A stretch of 64,000 nucleotides of DNA from Pararhizobium capsulatum DSM 1112 (GCF_030814475.1 NZ_JAUSVF010000001.1:2005001-2069000), one strand, 5' to 3'. Counted from the first letter of the stretch, positions 34,769 to 45,478 are shown. Notes: a model not told the origin generated them from the letters alone. A program made the numbers and translations.

Positions 34769-35246
34769 TACTCCTTCCGAACCGCGCGTTCCCAAGCAGG
34801 CCAACCAGCGTGGCGCGGCCCGTCTTGCAGCCGTTCAGGCACTCTACCAGATGGATGTCGGCGGCACCGGCGTTCTGGAAATCGTCGCCGAATACGAGGC
34901 GCACCGCCTCGGCCAGGAAATCGACGGCGATACCTATCTGAAGGCGGACGCCTCATGGTTCCGCTCGATCGTCTCGGGCGTCGTGCGTGACCAGCGCAAG
35001 CTTGATCCGTTGATCGGCACGGCACTTCAGGACGACTGGGCGCTCTCGCGCCTTGACAGCACTGTGCGTGCCATCCTGCGGGCCGGCACCTTCGAGCTTG
35101 TCGAACGTAAGGACGTTCCGGTTGCGGTGATCGTGACGGAATATGTCGAGATCGCTCGCGCTTTCTTCGAGGATGAAGAGCCGAAACTCGTCAACGCCAT
35201 CCTCGACCGAATTGCCCGACAGATCCGCACCGATGTCAAGCCGTAA
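34761..35246 (+). CDS. nusB: Transcription antitermination factor NusB
   Basis: A 161-residue all-helical protein that with NusE binds boxA RNA in rRNA operons. Marks are [17 protein letters not shown] at the N-terminus and [20 protein letters not shown] and [27 protein letters not shown] in the core. It starts with GTG inside ribH, and the ribH-nusB order is common. Confidence 0.96.
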   Translation: MTDTPSEPRVPKQANQRGAARLAAVQALYQMDVGGTGVLEIVAEYEAHRLGQEIDGDTYLKADASWFRSIVSGVVRDQRKLDPLIGTALQDDWALSRLDSTVRAILRAGTFELVERKDVPVAVIVTEYVEIARAFFEDEEPKLVNAILDRIARQIRTDVKP

Positions 35247-35255
35247 GGTTTGAGC

Positions 35256-36491
35256 ATGGCAGCGGCGAGCGGTGAAGCGCAGGGTACGGCCAGTTTGCTG
35301 CGTTCCGCGCGTCGCAACGTCTACCTGCTGACAGCCGCCCAGGCGGTGCTTGGGACAATGGGCCCGGTCACCTTTTCCGTTGGCGGCGTCGCCGGCTACC
35401 AATTGCTTGGCAACGACAAGTCGCTTGCGACGGCACCGTTGACCGGCTTCAACATCGGGGTTGCTATCGGCGCCATTTTTGTGGCGCTCCTGTCGCGGGT
35501 TTTAGGGCGGCAGACGGCGTTTATTGTCGGTGCGCTGCTTGGCGCCGCCGGTGGAGTGCTCGCTGCCTATGCCCTCTATCTTGCTGATTTCTGGCTGTTT
35601 GCCATCAGCTTGCTGGTGATCGGCCTTTCCGGGGGCTTTACGCAGAAGTTGCGCTTTGCGGCGGCGGATGCTTCGCCAAGCTTTTACAAACCGCGGGCGA
35701 TCTCCTGGATCCTGGCCGGCGGCATGGTTTCGGCCGTGCTCGGGCCGCAGCTGGTGATCCAGACGCGGGATATGCTGGCGCCGATCTTCTTCGCCGGCGC
35801 TTTCCTGGCCGTCGTTCCCGTCTGCCTCGTTGCGATCATCTTCCTTGCACTGCTCCGACTGCCGGACCAGCGGCCAGCGGTGAATGCTGCGACCGCGCTT
35901 CCGATGCGCCCGTTGCGCGAGATCGTGCTGACCCAACGCTTCATCACCGGCATGGTCTGTGGCATCTCCACCTATGCACTGATGACCTTCATGATGACCG
36001 GTGCGCCGATCGCCATGGTGATTGGCTGCGGCTTCTCGCAGGATATGGCGACGCTCGGCATCCAGTGGCATGTGCTGGCGATGTTCGTGCCAAGCTTCTT
36101 TACCGGCATGCTCGTCAGCCGTTTCGGCGCGGAAAAGGTGGTGGCATCAGGGCTCTTCATCCTCATGGCCTGCGCGCTCGTCGCCCACGCAGGCATTGAG
36201 CTCTGGAACTTCTGGGGTGCGCTGATCCTGCTCGGTCTCGGCTGGAATTTCGGCTTCATCGGCTCGACGGCGATCGTTGCCGCAAGCTACCGGCCTGAAG
36301 AGGCCGACAAGGTGCAGGGTTTCCATGACATCATTCTCTTTGCCGCCGTGGCGCTCGCCTCCTTTGGCTCGGGCAAGGTGCTGACGGCCTATGGCTGGGA
36401 CATGCTGAATGCCGCTGTCTGGCCCCTGACGTTTTTTTGTCTGTTTCTCCTTTTCGCACTGTTTTTCCGCGAAAAACCCCGTTCGGCCTGA
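35256..36491 (+). CDS. MFS transporter
   Basis: A 411-residue permease with about 12 membrane segments, two bundles of six around a loop near residue 205 (RLPDQRPAVNAA). The N-terminal half has VGGVAGYQLLGND and ARAIGAI-like helix packing; VALLSRVLGRQTAF is the loop 2-3 signature. AAGG lies about 9 bases before the ATG at 35256; a TTG two codons earlier is also possible. It follows nusB by 9 bases and may be co-transcribed. The substrate is unknown. Confidence 0.85.
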   Translation: MAAASGEAQGTASLLRSARRNVYLLTAAQAVLGTMGPVTFSVGGVAGYQLLGNDKSLATAPLTGFNIGVAIGAIFVALLSRVLGRQTAFIVGALLGAAGGVLAAYALYLADFWLFAISLLVIGLSGGFTQKLRFAAADASPSFYKPRAISWILAGGMVSAVLGPQLVIQTRDMLAPIFFAGAFLAVVPVCLVAIIFLALLRLPDQRPAVNAATALPMRPLREIVLTQRFITGMVCGISTYALMTFMMTGAPIAMVIGCGFSQDMATLGIQWHVLAMFVPSFFTGMLVSRFGAEKVVASGLFILMACALVAHAGIELWNFWGALILLGLGWNFGFIGSTAIVAASYRPEEADKVQGFHDIILFAAVALASFGSGKVLTAYGWDMLNAAVWPLTFFCLFLLFALFFREKPRSA

Positions 36492-36812
36492 CTTTTACGC
36501 GCAAAGACGTACCGCGCGGCGTGTAAGCGCCTGCCAACATACCGGAAAACGTAGGTTTTTGCCGTTTCAGCGGCTTGACGATACCGATTCGCCACAGCAC
36601 TCTGGCCGCGCGTCTACTACCCCCGCTTGAGGAGGCTGGGGATGGTAGACGCGGTTCCAAAGTATCCCGCTTTCGATGTGGCGACACTTGAATGGCCATG
36701 GATGCTCTGGAGGAGGACAGGGGGCGATCGCGGCGTTCGGGTGGACGCGGATTGTTCCAAGCCCCTGCGGAACAGAGTGAGCCCGCAGGTTCGCAACGGA
36801 GGAAAGAGCGAA
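36492..36812 (+). promoter_or_regulatory. Long leader of hppA with two hairpins
   Basis: A gap of 321 bases before hppA with no credible gene. It has GCGTCTAC (36610-36617) paired with GTAGACGC (36645-36652), extended inside by CCCC/GGGG. A second hairpin is CCTGCGG (36764-36770) with CCGCAGG (36783-36789), ending just ahead of the GGAGGAAAGAG ribosome site. A structured leader is suggested; no known riboswitch class was recognised. Confidence 0.45.
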
Positions 36813-38948
36813 ATGAGCATACTTCTGGGCGTAATCGCATGCGGGTTGCTTTCGGTGGTCTATGCCATCTGGGCGACCCGGTCGGTGCTTGCCGCTGACC
36901 AGGGCAATGCCCGCATGCAAGAGATTGCGGGCTTCATACGCGAGGGGGCGCAGGCCTATCTCACACGTCAATACAAGACCATCGCCTTTGTCGGCGCCGT
37001 CGTCTTCATCGGTGCCTGGGTGCTCCTTTCGGCCACAGCCGCGATCGGCTTCCTGATTGGAGCCGTTCTGTCCGGTGCTGCCGGCTTCATCGGCATGCAC
37101 GTCTCGGTTCGCGCCAATGTGCGCACGGCGCAGGCTGCATCTGTCAGCCTCTCGGCAGGCTTGGATATCGCCTTCAAGTCCGGCGCCATCACCGGCATGT
37201 TGGTGGCTGGTCTCGCCCTTCTTGGTGTCTCGATTTATTACCTTATCCTGACCGCAGGTCTGGGCTATCCCGAAGGCTCGCGTGAAGTGATCGACTCGTT
37301 GGTCTCGCTCGGTTTCGGCGCCTCGCTCATTTCCATCTTTGCCCGTCTCGGCGGCGGTATCTTCACCAAGGGTGCTGATGTCGGCGGTGACCTTGTCGGC
37401 AAGGTCGAAGCCGGTATTCCGGAAGATGATCCGCGCAACCCGGCAACGATTGCCGACAACGTCGGTGATAACGTCGGCGATTGTGCCGGCATGGCGGCCG
37501 ATCTGTTCGAGACCTATGCCGTCTCGATCGTTGCGACCATGGTGCTTGCGGCAATCTTCTTTGCAGGCAGCGCCGGACTAGCAACCGTTATGGTCTACCC
37601 GCTGGCCATCTGCGGCGCTTGCATCATCACCTCCATCGTCGGCGCCTTCTTCGTGAAGCTTGGCTCCAACGGTTCGATCATGGGCGCGCTTTACAAGGGC
37701 CTGATCGTCACGGGCGTCCTGTCTATTGTCGGTCTGGCGGCTGCGACCTCGGTGACCATCGGCTGGGGTTCCATCGGCGCGGTCGATGGCAAGGACATCA
37801 CGGGCACGAACCTGTTCGTCTGCGGCGTTCTCGGCCTGGTCGTGACGGCGCTGATTGTGGTCATCACCGAGTACTACACCGGTACCAACAAGCGCCCGGT
37901 CAATTCCATCGCCCAGGCCTCGGTCAGCGGCCATGGCACCAACGTCATCCAAGGCCTTGCTGTCTCCCTTGAATCGACGGCGCTTCCGGCCATCGTCATC
38001 GTCGGCGGCATCATCTCCACTTATCAGCTCGCCGGACTGTTTGGCACCGGGATTGCGGTTACCGCCATGCTCGGCATTGCCGGCATGATCGTGGCACTCG
38101 ACGCTTTCGGCCCGGTGACCGACAATGCCGGTGGTATTGCCGAAATGTCCCATCTGCCACCGGAAGTCCGCAAGTCGACCGATGCGCTCGATGCTGTGGG
38201 CAACACCACGAAGGCAGTCACCAAGGGCTACGCCATCGGCTCTGCCGGTCTCGGCGCGCTTGTGCTGTTTGCCGCCTATTCGAACGACCTGCGCTACTTC
38301 GCCGCCAATGGCGACAAGTATCCGTATTTCGCCGATGTCGGCACGATCTCCTTTGATCTCTCCAACCCGTACGTCGTCGCCGGACTGATCTTCGGCGGCC
38401 TCATTCCCTACCTGTTCGGTGGTATCGCCATGACTGCTGTCGGCCGCGCCGCGAGCTCGGTGGTGGAGGAAGTACGCCGCCAGTTCAAGGAAAAGCCAGG
38501 CATCATGGCCGGCACCGATCGCCCCGACTACGGCCGGGCGGTGGATATGCTAACCAAGGCGGCGATCCGCGAAATGATCATCCCGTCGCTGCTGCCCGTA
38601 CTGGCGCCGATCGTCGTCTATTTCGGCGTGCTGGCGATCTCGGGTTCGAAGGCCTCGGCGTTTGCAGCGCTCGGCGCATCGTTGCTCGGGGTCATCGTCA
38701 ACGGCCTGTTCGTTGCAATCTCGATGACATCGGGCGGTGGTGCCTGGGACAATGCGAAGAAAAGCTTCGAGGATGGCTTCGTCGACAAGGACGGCCAGCG
38801 TCATCTCAAGGGGTCCGATGCCCACAAGGCTTCGGTAACGGGCGACACGGTCGGTGATCCCTACAAGGATACGGCTGGCCCCGCCGTCAACCCGGCGATC
38901 AAGATCACCAATATCGTGGCCTTGCTTCTGCTTGCGATCCTCGCCTAA
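36813..38948 (+). CDS. hppA: K+-independent membrane H+-pyrophosphatase
   Basis: Couples PPi hydrolysis to proton pumping; 711 residues with about 16 membrane segments. The PPi site is [19 protein letters not shown] followed by [21 protein letters not shown] second conserved acidic set is [10 protein letters not shown]. Lys467 in [15 protein letters not shown] is the residue that marks K+-independent enzymes; K+-dependent ones have Ala there. A strong GGAGGAAAGAG precedes the ATG at 36813; the upstream frame extension is rejected. Confidence 0.96.
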   Translation: MSILLGVIACGLLSVVYAIWATRSVLAADQGNARMQEIAGFIREGAQAYLTRQYKTIAFVGAVVFIGAWVLLSATAAIGFLIGAVLSGAAGFIGMHVSVRANVRTAQAASVSLSAGLDIAFKSGAITGMLVAGLALLGVSIYYLILTAGLGYPEGSREVIDSLVSLGFGASLISIFARLGGGIFTKGADVGGDLVGKVEAGIPEDDPRNPATIADNVGDNVGDCAGMAADLFETYAVSIVATMVLAAIFFAGSAGLATVMVYPLAICGACIITSIVGAFFVKLGSNGSIMGALYKGLIVTGVLSIVGLAAATSVTIGWGSIGAVDGKDITGTNLFVCGVLGLVVTALIVVITEYYTGTNKRPVNSIAQASVSGHGTNVIQGLAVSLESTALPAIVIVGGIISTYQLAGLFGTGIAVTAMLGIAGMIVALDAFGPVTDNAGGIAEMSHLPPEVRKSTDALDAVGNTTKAVTKGYAIGSAGLGALVLFAAYSNDLRYFAANGDKYPYFADVGTISFDLSNPYVVAGLIFGGLIPYLFGGIAMTAVGRAASSVVEEVRRQFKEKPGIMAGTDRPDYGRAVDMLTKAAIREMIIPSLLPVLAPIVVYFGVLAISGSKASAFAALGASLLGVIVNGLFVAISMTSGGGAWDNAKKSFEDGFVDKDGQRHLKGSDAHKASVTGDTVGDPYKDTAGPAVNPAIKITNIVALLLLAILA

Positions 38949-38968
38949 CCGGCCTTCCTGAAACGATA

Positions 38969-38997
38969 AACCCGCGGACACGTGCCGCGGGTTTTTT
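38969..38997 (+). terminator. Intrinsic terminator of hppA
   Basis: AACCCGCGG (38969-38977) pairs with CCGCGGG (38985-38991) and TT, loop ACACGTG, followed by a run of six T. Textbook form, 21 bases past the stop codon. Confidence 0.92.
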
Positions 38998-39046
38998 GAT
39001 GTCCGGTTCCGAGGGCAGCCGGCGTGCGTTGGATCGCGCCGGGCGA

Positions 39047-39577
39047 TTACTTGCCGTAGTCCGAACCATCGGAGAGAATGGAGCGGGCCATGCTCTTGCC
39101 GACGCCATTGCCGGTCAAAAGCTGGTTGAGGAAGGTCAATTCCTTGCCACCGGTCGGTGTCGTGCGGGAAATCATGTCGAAGACCTTGCCGTCCTTCAGC
39201 GAGTAGTGGGCCAACTGGGAGACGGTGCCTTCCTTGTCGAAATAGACGGCAAGAATGCTCTGCTCGACCAGCTTCGGCTTCATGAACGCCACCGGCCGGG
39301 TACGCTTCTGCGAGATGTAGTAAAACACTTCGTTGTCAAAGGTGGCGGTCGTTGAGGGCGTGCCGAGCGAGAGCAGAACCTGCTCGCGGCTTGAGCCGAC
39401 GGGCGCAAGTGCGAGCGTTTCCTCATCGACGACGTAACCCTGATGCAGTACTTCACCGGTGCCCAGCATGTCGGTGGTTTTGCAGCCTGTCAGCACTGTG
39501 GCACTGAGAGCGAGTGTAAATGCGAGATGACTTGCGAATTTCATATCCGACCTGAAGTACCGTTTCGTCAACGACAT
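39047..39577 (-). CDS. bamE: Outer-membrane assembly lipoprotein BamE (SmpA/OmlA)
   Basis: A lipoprotein subunit of the outer-membrane beta-barrel assembly machine, 176 residues. The lipobox LTGC has lipid-modified Cys32; from the alternative ATG at 39544 (MKFASH) the signal peptide would be of more usual length. The SmpA/OmlA core is GYVVDEETLALAPVGSSREQVLLSLGTPS. GAGGG lies close to the ATG at 39577. It diverges from the cytochrome-complex chaperone gene, as in related genomes. Confidence 0.9.
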   Translation of the reverse strand: MSLTKRYFRSDMKFASHLAFTLALSATVLTGCKTTDMLGTGEVLHQGYVVDEETLALAPVGSSREQVLLSLGTPSTTATFDNEVFYYISQKRTRPVAFMKPKLVEQSILAVYFDKEGTVSQLAHYSLKDGKVFDMISRTTPTGGKELTFLNQLLTGNGVGKSMARSILSDGSDYGK

Positions 39578-39705
39578 ATCCCTCAATGTAACGCTGGCGG
39601 ATGCGCCATTGCATTTCGTGCCTGCTTCGGTAAACCAGCTTCGGTGATCATGCAACAACCCCATACGCGGGCTGGCGCATTTTGAAGCAGGCAAACTTGG
39701 GCTTT

Positions 39706-40248
39706 ATGATGATTTTCGGACTGTTCGGCAGAAAAAATAGCAATGTGGCGATCGTGGAACGCCAGTATGCGACGCTGACCGCCGCCGCCCGCGATCCCTA
39801 CCTCTATACCGACCTCGACGTGGCCGACACGGTCATGGGCCGTTTCGAGATGTTATCGTCCGTGCTGATCCTCTATTTCCGCCGTACGCGCAGCTCCCCT
39901 CGCGCGGGCCAGGAGATTGCGCAGGAGATCGTCGATTCCTTCTTCGAGGATGTCGATCACTCCATTCGTGAGCTTGGTGTCGGCGACGTGGCGGTGCCCA
40001 AGCGCATGAAGAAGTTTGCCTCGATGTTCTATGGTCGGCTGGAAAGCTATGCGGCGGCGCTGGAAAAGAGCGACGCAGCGGAGCTCGCCGCGGCACTGAA
40101 GCGCAACTTTCACCCGAAGAGCGATGATCCGGCACTTACAATGCAGGGGCTTGCTTCCTATCTGCTGCGCGTCGAGGCAGACCTTGCGGTGCAAGGGGAA
40201 GACGTCGTAGAAACCGGCACTCTGAAGCTGCTCGATCCGCAGGCGTGA
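39706..40248 (+). CDS. Ubiquinol-cytochrome c chaperone (CBP3/UQCC1-like)
   Basis: A 180-residue protein of the ubiquinol-cytochrome c chaperone family, helical, taking part in assembly of the cytochrome bc1 complex. Features are MGRFEMLSSVLILYFRRTRS and DVDHSIRELGVGDVAVPKRMKKFASMFYGRL, the family core. Start choice among two adjacent ATGs and an upstream TTG is uncertain. It precedes a DUF177 gene by 58 bases and probably shares its transcript. Confidence 0.87.
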   Translation: MMIFGLFGRKNSNVAIVERQYATLTAAARDPYLYTDLDVADTVMGRFEMLSSVLILYFRRTRSSPRAGQEIAQEIVDSFFEDVDHSIRELGVGDVAVPKRMKKFASMFYGRLESYAAALEKSDAAELAAALKRNFHPKSDDPALTMQGLASYLLRVEADLAVQGEDVVETGTLKLLDPQA

Positions 40249-40306
40249 GCGCATCACTGCTGGCGCGACGGCCGCCCGGCCTCGCAGACGGCGGAAAGGA
40301 ACCGAT

Positions 40307-40858
40307 ATGAAACATGACGAAAAACCCGCATTCTCCTTTCCGGTAAAGGTCGGGCATATTTCCGCCAACGCCGTGGAAGTGCATCTCAAGGCCGATGACA
40401 CCGAGCGTGCAGCCCTTGCAGAGCTCTGGAACATCCTCGACGTGCTGTCGCTCGAAGCCGACCTCCAGATCGCCCGTTGGAAGAGGGATGGCGTCAGGCT
40501 CAAGGGGCATGTTGCGGCAAGGATCGTTCAGGCCTGTGTCGTCACGCTCGAGCCAGTCGAATCGGTGATCGAGGAACCCATAGAGGCAATCCTTGTGCCC
40601 GAAGGATCGCGTCTGGCCCGTATCGCAGCCAACGACACCGGCGAGATGGTGCTGGATCCCGACGGGCCGGATATTCCCGATGTCTTCAGCGGCGATACGA
40701 TCGACGCAGGCCAGGTGGTAAGCGAACAGGTTGCTCTTGCAATCGACCCCTATCCTCGTAAACCGGGTGTAAGCTTTGGCGAGCGGATCGAAAGTACGGA
40801 GAAGGACGACGTGCGTCCTAACCCTTTCGCCTCCCTCAAGGATTGGAAAAAGGACTGA
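40307..40858 (+). CDS. yceD: DUF177/YceD-family protein
   Basis: A 183-residue protein of the YceD (DUF177) family, linked in other bacteria to 23S rRNA accumulation. Marks are a conserved Cys with acidic neighbourhood (IVQACVVTLEPVESVIEEPIE) and the C-terminal DVRPNPFASLKDWKKD. In many bacteria rpmF and plsX follow; here plsX follows after 200 bases, with no rpmF in between. GGAAAGG precedes the ATG. Confidence 0.9.
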   Translation: MKHDEKPAFSFPVKVGHISANAVEVHLKADDTERAALAELWNILDVLSLEADLQIARWKRDGVRLKGHVAARIVQACVVTLEPVESVIEEPIEAILVPEGSRLARIAANDTGEMVLDPDGPDIPDVFSGDTIDAGQVVSEQVALAIDPYPRKPGVSFGERIESTEKDDVRPNPFASLKDWKKD

Positions 40859-41058
40859 ACCGGCTTCGATCGTCCGCAGAAAATCGGTTGTCAGCAGAGG
40901 GAAAAACGGTATTTTGGCCGCAATCCCGCCCGCTGGGTCGACCGCTGCGACACGACGCCAAAGCGTCTCCAACGTCGTGAAAATTTGTGTGTTTCCATCG
41001 TCACGCAACGCGCCGGAACGAAGCAGGCAGTGTGGCAGGAAAAAAGGAAAAGGCACGC

Positions 41059-42117
41059 GTGGTCAGAATTTCTCTTGATGTGATGGGCGGCGACTTCGGT
41101 CCTGACGTCGTCATTCCCGGCGCAGCCCGGGCGCTGGAGCGTCATCCCGACATCCGATTTGTGTTGTTCGGCGATGAGGCGCTGTGCCAGCCGCTGCTGG
41201 ACAAATATCCGAAGCTCAAGGCTGCCAGCACTTTTCATGCCAGTGAAATCGCCATTGCCATGGACGAGAAGCCGAGCCAGGCGCTGCGGCGCGGCCGCGG
41301 CAAGTCCAGCATGTGGCAGGCGATCGATGCGATCAACACCGGCGAGGCTGATGTCGTCGTGTCGGCGGGCAATACCGGCGCGCTCATGGCGATGTCGGTT
41401 TTTTGCCTGCGCACGATGACAGGCATCCAGCGTCCGGCGATTGCCGGCATCTGGCCGACGTTGAAGGGCGAAAGCATCGTGCTTGACGTCGGGGCAACGA
41501 TCGGCGCGGATGCGCAGCAGCTGATGGATTTTGCCTTGATGGGCGGCGCGATGGCGCGCGCCCTGTTCGAAATAGAACGCCCCACGCTTGGCCTGCTGAA
41601 TGTCGGCGTCGAGGAAGTGAAGGGACAGGAAGAGGTCAAGGAAGCCGGTCGTCTGCTTCGTGAAACCGGCATTGATAGCATAGACTATTTTGGCTTCGTC
41701 GAGGGCGACGATATTGGTCGGGGCACTGTCGATGTCGTGGTGACCGAAGGCTTCGCCGGCAACATAGCGCTCAAGACGGCGGAAGGCACTGCGCGCCAGA
41801 TTGCGGAGTACCTGAAAGCGGCGATGTCGCGCACGCTGATGGCCAAGATCGGCTATATCTTCGCCAAGGGTGCGTTCGATCGCCTGCGCGAGAAGATGGA
41901 CCCGCGCAAGGTTAATGGCGGTGTCTTTCTCGGTCTGAACGGGATCGTTATCAAGAGCCACGGCGGCACGGATGCCGAAGGGTTCGCCGCGGCGATCGAT
42001 GTGGGCTATGATATGGTTCGCAACGGCCTGAAGGCCAAGATCGAAAACGATTTGCAGAGGTACCATGCCATGCTGCCGGCTAATGCTGCCGCAAATGGCG
42101 CGGTTGGTGAGGTTTAA
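41059..42117 (+). CDS. plsX: Phosphate acyltransferase PlsX
   Basis: Converts acyl-ACP to acyl-phosphate for phospholipid synthesis. 352 residues; [19 protein letters not shown] opens the protein, and [14 protein letters not shown] and [14 protein letters not shown] are the later signatures. The GTG at 41059 with AAAAGG upstream matches the family start; other in-frame GTGs at 41032 and further upstream give a charged extension. fabH follows after three bases. Confidence 0.94.
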   Translation: MVRISLDVMGGDFGPDVVIPGAARALERHPDIRFVLFGDEALCQPLLDKYPKLKAASTFHASEIAIAMDEKPSQALRRGRGKSSMWQAIDAINTGEADVVVSAGNTGALMAMSVFCLRTMTGIQRPAIAGIWPTLKGESIVLDVGATIGADAQQLMDFALMGGAMARALFEIERPTLGLLNVGVEEVKGQEEVKEAGRLLRETGIDSIDYFGFVEGDDIGRGTVDVVVTEGFAGNIALKTAEGTARQIAEYLKAAMSRTLMAKIGYIFAKGAFDRLREKMDPRKVNGGVFLGLNGIVIKSHGGTDAEGFAAAIDVGYDMVRNGLKAKIENDLQRYHAMLPANAAANGAVGEV

Positions 42118-42120
42118 TAG

Positions 42121-43092
42121 ATGATCCGCTCAGTGGTGCGCGGCTTCGGAGCATCGCTTCCGAAGCGTGTGGTGACCAATCACGATATGGAAAAGCAGGT
42201 CGACACGACCGATGAATGGATCGTGCAGCGAACCGGCATTCGCCAGCGCTATGTTGCTGGAGAAGGGGAGACGACCGCGTCCCTCGGCGAGGCCGCAGCG
42301 CGTGCGGCGCTGGATCGCGCAAAGCTGACCCCTGCGGATATCGATCTGATAATCCTAGCAACATCGACGCCCGACAACACCTTTCCGGCAACCGCGGTCA
42401 ACATCCAGAACCGGCTTGGCATGCATCATGGTGCAGCCTTCGACGTCCAGGCCGTCTGTTCCGGCTTCATTTACGCGGTGACGACCGCCGACGCTTATAT
42501 CCGCGGCGGTCTTGCCAGGCGCGTTCTGGTGATTGGGGCCGAAACCTTTTCGCGCATTCTCGACTGGAATGATCGAACGACCTGTGTGCTGTTCGGCGAC
42601 GGCGCCGGCGCGATCGTGCTTGAAGCGCAGGAAGGCGAGGGAAGCAATGCCGACCGTGGCGTGCTGACCACGAAGCTCCGCTCCGATGGCGCACACCGTG
42701 AAAAGCTCTATGTCGACGGCGGTCCTTCGACCACCGGAACCGTTGGGCACCTGCGCATGGAAGGCCGTGAGGTTTTCAAGCATGCCGTGGGCATGATCAC
42801 CGATGTCATTGAAGCGGCTTTTGAAGCGACAGGCACGACGGCAGAGGATCTGGATTGGCTCGTTCCGCATCAGGCAAACCGTCGCATCATCGATGGCTCC
42901 GCCAAGAAGCTGGGCATCCCACTCGAAAAGGTTGTCGTCACCGTGGATATCCATGGCAATACGTCTGCCGCATCGATCCCGCTTGCGCTTAACGAAGCAG
43001 CGTCGGATGGTCGTATCAAGCAGGGCGATCTCGTCCTTCTCGAAGCGATGGGCGGCGGTTTTACCTGGGGCTCGGTGCTTCTGCGCTGGTAA
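42121..43092 (+). CDS. fabH: 3-oxoacyl-ACP synthase III
   Basis: Starts fatty-acid synthesis by condensing acetyl-CoA with malonyl-ACP. 323 residues, thiolase fold. The catalytic triad is Cys113 (QAVCSGF), His250 (VPHQANRRI) and Asn280 ([10 protein letters not shown]). It directly follows plsX and precedes ihfA, the standard alphaproteobacterial order. Confidence 0.97.
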   Translation: MIRSVVRGFGASLPKRVVTNHDMEKQVDTTDEWIVQRTGIRQRYVAGEGETTASLGEAAARAALDRAKLTPADIDLIILATSTPDNTFPATAVNIQNRLGMHHGAAFDVQAVCSGFIYAVTTADAYIRGGLARRVLVIGAETFSRILDWNDRTTCVLFGDGAGAIVLEAQEGEGSNADRGVLTTKLRSDGAHREKLYVDGGPSTTGTVGHLRMEGREVFKHAVGMITDVIEAAFEATGTTAEDLDWLVPHQANRRIIDGSAKKLGIPLEKVVVTVDIHGNTSAASIPLALNEAASDGRIKQGDLVLLEAMGGGFTWGSVLLRW

Positions 43093-43118
43093 AGAAAATC
43101 ACGATATAGCGCAAACGC

Positions 43119-43147
43119 TTGACCGGGATGAGCAAGGGCAATAGTCT
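43119..43147 (+). promoter_or_regulatory. Candidate promoter of ihfA
   Basis: TTGACC (43119-43124) and TAGTCT (43142-43147) are separated by 17 bases and lie 42 bases before the ihfA start. A sigma-70-type promoter is plausible, so ihfA may have its own transcript besides read-through from fabH. Confidence 0.4.
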
Positions 43148-43188
43148 TCCCAGGCTGATCGATATTCAAGAAAAATCGGTGGGGAAAG

Positions 43189-43527
43189 ATGAGCGGAAAA
43201 ACGGTAACTCGCGCAGACTTGGCTGAATCGGTTTTTCGCAAGGTTGGCCTTTCGCGAACTGAATCGGCGGAACTTGTCGAAACCGTCATTGATGAAATCT
43301 GCAACGCAATCGTGCGTGGAGAAAGCGTCAAGCTTTCCTCCTTCGCGACCTTCCAGGTGCGTGACAAGAACGAGCGGATCGGCCGCAATCCCAAGACAGG
43401 GGAAGAGGTTCCGATTTCGCCGCGTCGGGTGATGACCTTCAAGGCCTCGAATGTGCTCAAGCAGAGGGTTCTGAAAGCCCATCTGGCACGCAAGGCGAAG
43501 CAGAAGCCGCAGGCACCTGCGACCTAA
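43189..43527 (+). CDS. ihfA: Integration host factor, alpha subunit
   Basis: A 112-residue DNA-bending protein of the HU/IHF fold that pairs with IhfB. Marks are [26 protein letters not shown] and the beta-arm [19 protein letters not shown] with the intercalating Pro. The C-terminal tail ([13 protein letters not shown]) is slightly longer than in enterobacteria. GGGGAAAG precedes the ATG. Confidence 0.96.
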   Translation: MSGKTVTRADLAESVFRKVGLSRTESAELVETVIDEICNAIVRGESVKLSSFATFQVRDKNERIGRNPKTGEEVPISPRRVMTFKASNVLKQRVLKAHLARKAKQKPQAPAT

Positions 43528-43576
43528 AGCGTTCGCAATCTTTTCAGATTAGCTCCAACGCTTGAGGTCTTGTTTT
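43527..43576 (+). terminator. Terminator of ihfA
   Basis: Outer arms AAGCGTT (43527-43533) and AACGCTT (43557-43563) enclose an inner AATCT-TTTC-AGATT stem; a T-rich stretch with TTTT follows. It begins at the stop codon. Confidence 0.65.
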
Positions 43577-43827
43577 GGCGCGTGTCGTTTGCGCAAAGCC
43601 TCCGTATATTTTTGCGCGACATGCTTTAATCCTGGCATCGGCGATAAAAGCAGTTGAAAGCGGCTTCATAACCCGTTGAATCGCACAGGATTCGTGCGAT
43701 CATGGATTTCGGTGTCCGTGACGCCGGTGAGTCTGGTTGTGTCCTGTCTCAATGTGCCGACAGCAGGGCGCAGATATGTCCAGGCAAGACGTTGTTGCCG
43801 CGTTCACTATGCGAGTTCGGGGAAGAT

Positions 43828-44361
43828 ATGGATAAGAGCCCAGATGCATTTCGCACCATCAGCGAAGTAGCCGACGACCTGGATCTGCCACAGCATGTGC
43901 TTCGCTTCTGGGAAACGCGTTTTCTGCAGATCAAGCCGATGAAGCGCGGCGGTGGAAGACGCTATTACCGACCCGAGGACGTCGATCTGCTGAAGGGCAT
44001 CCGACATCTGCTCTATGATCACGGTTATACGATCAAGGGCGTACAGAAGCTGCTGAAGGCAAATGGCAACAAGTTCGTGGCGGCGATCGCCAGCGGCGAT
44101 CTTGCGACTGTGGAGGCACTGGCCGCAGCCAATGTCGAAGAACAGGCGCAGCCCAAGCTTGCCAATTCCGATGAAGACCAGATCGTTGGACGCGCCAAGG
44201 CACCAGCGAGCCGCCGGTTTTTCTCCTTTGTCGGCGGCAACGACGATGTTCCTGAAGTTTCCATAGGCAAGACATCGGTAGGCAAGGAAGACCGCGCGCT
44301 CCTGCAGGAGGCGCTCTACGATCTTCTCGAATGCAAGCGGCTTCTCGATCAGGTGCGCTGA
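43828..44361 (+). CDS. MerR-family regulator
   Basis: A 177-residue protein. An N-terminal MerR winged helix spans about residues 8-75 ([25 protein letters not shown] and [36 protein letters not shown]). The remainder looks like a flexible linker plus C-terminal helix ([20 protein letters not shown]). There is no metal-binding Cys cluster, so it is not a mercury or copper sensor. GGGGAAG precedes the ATG at 43828. Its place after ihfA is conserved in rhizobia; the target is unknown. A palindrome, ATCGCAC-N7-GTGCGAT (43680-43700), lies 130 bases upstream. Confidence 0.9.
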   Translation: MDKSPDAFRTISEVADDLDLPQHVLRFWETRFLQIKPMKRGGGRRYYRPEDVDLLKGIRHLLYDHGYTIKGVQKLLKANGNKFVAAIASGDLATVEALAAANVEEQAQPKLANSDEDQIVGRAKAPASRRFFSFVGGNDDVPEVSIGKTSVGKEDRALLQEALYDLLECKRLLDQVR

Positions 44362-44488
44362 CGTGGGCGGCGCAGCGGATGGAGACTCTACCCTGTTGAT
44401 ATGCGCTTTATTTTCCGCCCATTTCTAGCTGATTGGCGAAAATAGGACTTGCCAGTAACGGGCGGAGACTATAGGGCTTTCCACGGTT

Positions 44489-44565
<77 letters not shown>

Positions 44566-44718
44566 TTTTCCTTTAGGCTTTAAGCCTGATTTCCAAAATT
44601 TTCATGTAGATTACCGGCGGTCTTGGGATCGGCTTTTTGGGGCGATATCAGCCTCGGAAAAAAGCCGTCATGACAACCTTTCGGAAACCCATGCCGTCGA
44701 TAATAGTCCCCAAAAGGG

Positions 44719-45438
44719 ATGACATCCATGGGCAGGACTGCAAGCGGCCGTAAAACGGCAAAGAGGGGCACGAAGCGGCGTGTGGCCAAGGCGACGTCCA
44801 AGAGCGCGATGTGGCCGTGGTATATGGCCGGCGTTCTCATCGTTGCAGGCATGACCGGCTATGATCATCTGCCGATGCTGCGTGGATTGTTGCGCAGCGA
44901 TGGCTCCCGTGTCGCCGCCAACGTTATATCGGAAAAGCCCCGCACCGAGGCGCATACGGCGGCAATTCCCACACACGACAAGCGACCGGCAGGCGATGTC
45001 ACGACAAAGCGGCAGGACGCCGAGGACCTTCCGCTTCGCCTGGTGCCGCCGACTGCCATTCCTGTCCATACGGCTGCTCTGCGTACTGTCGCGGCCGGAC
45101 CATTCTACTTCTGCACGGATCAGAAAAACGATTGCATCATCGACGGAGGGAGCTTCTGGTTCAAGGGACAGAAGATCGGACTTGCAGATATCGCGCCACC
45201 GCAGATGAAGAAGGCGAAATGCGATGCCGAACGGGAGCTTGGCTCCCGCGCCAAACGCCGCCTGCGGGACATTCTGAACACGGGCGACTTCAAGCTGGTG
45301 GCGGTGGACGGGCAGGGCGAGGCCGGCGACGGTCGGTTGACCCATGTCGTGCTGCGAGACGGCACATCCGTCAGCAGCGTGCTCATTTCCGAAGGACTGG
45401 CGCATAGTCGCAAGGATGCTTCAAAGCCCTGGTGCTGA
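44719..45438 (+). CDS. Membrane-anchored SNase-like (thermonuclease fold) protein, probably inactive
   Basis: A 239-residue protein: a very basic N-terminus (RKTAKRGTKRRVAK), one membrane helix (about 35-51), a linker, then an SNase-like domain from about residue 130. By hand alignment to staphylococcal nuclease, the usual RLxxIDAPE box reads GLADIAPPQ. Arg35 is then Gly, Asp40 is Ala and Glu43 is Gln; only Arg87 (GDGRL) is kept. Cleavage activity is doubtful. Disulfide-capable Cys are present (FYFCTDQKNDC). It may have an envelope role, such as nucleic-acid binding. An in-frame ATG 9 bases later has a better ribosome site. Confidence 0.78.
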   Translation: MTSMGRTASGRKTAKRGTKRRVAKATSKSAMWPWYMAGVLIVAGMTGYDHLPMLRGLLRSDGSRVAANVISEKPRTEAHTAAIPTHDKRPAGDVTTKRQDAEDLPLRLVPPTAIPVHTAALRTVAAGPFYFCTDQKNDCIIDGGSFWFKGQKIGLADIAPPQMKKAKCDAERELGSRAKRRLRDILNTGDFKLVAVDGQGEAGDGRLTHVVLRDGTSVSSVLISEGLAHSRKDASKPWC

Positions 45439-45478
45439 GCTTCGGGGGATGGCTTCCGTCTGGCAGTGAAATTTCCGG

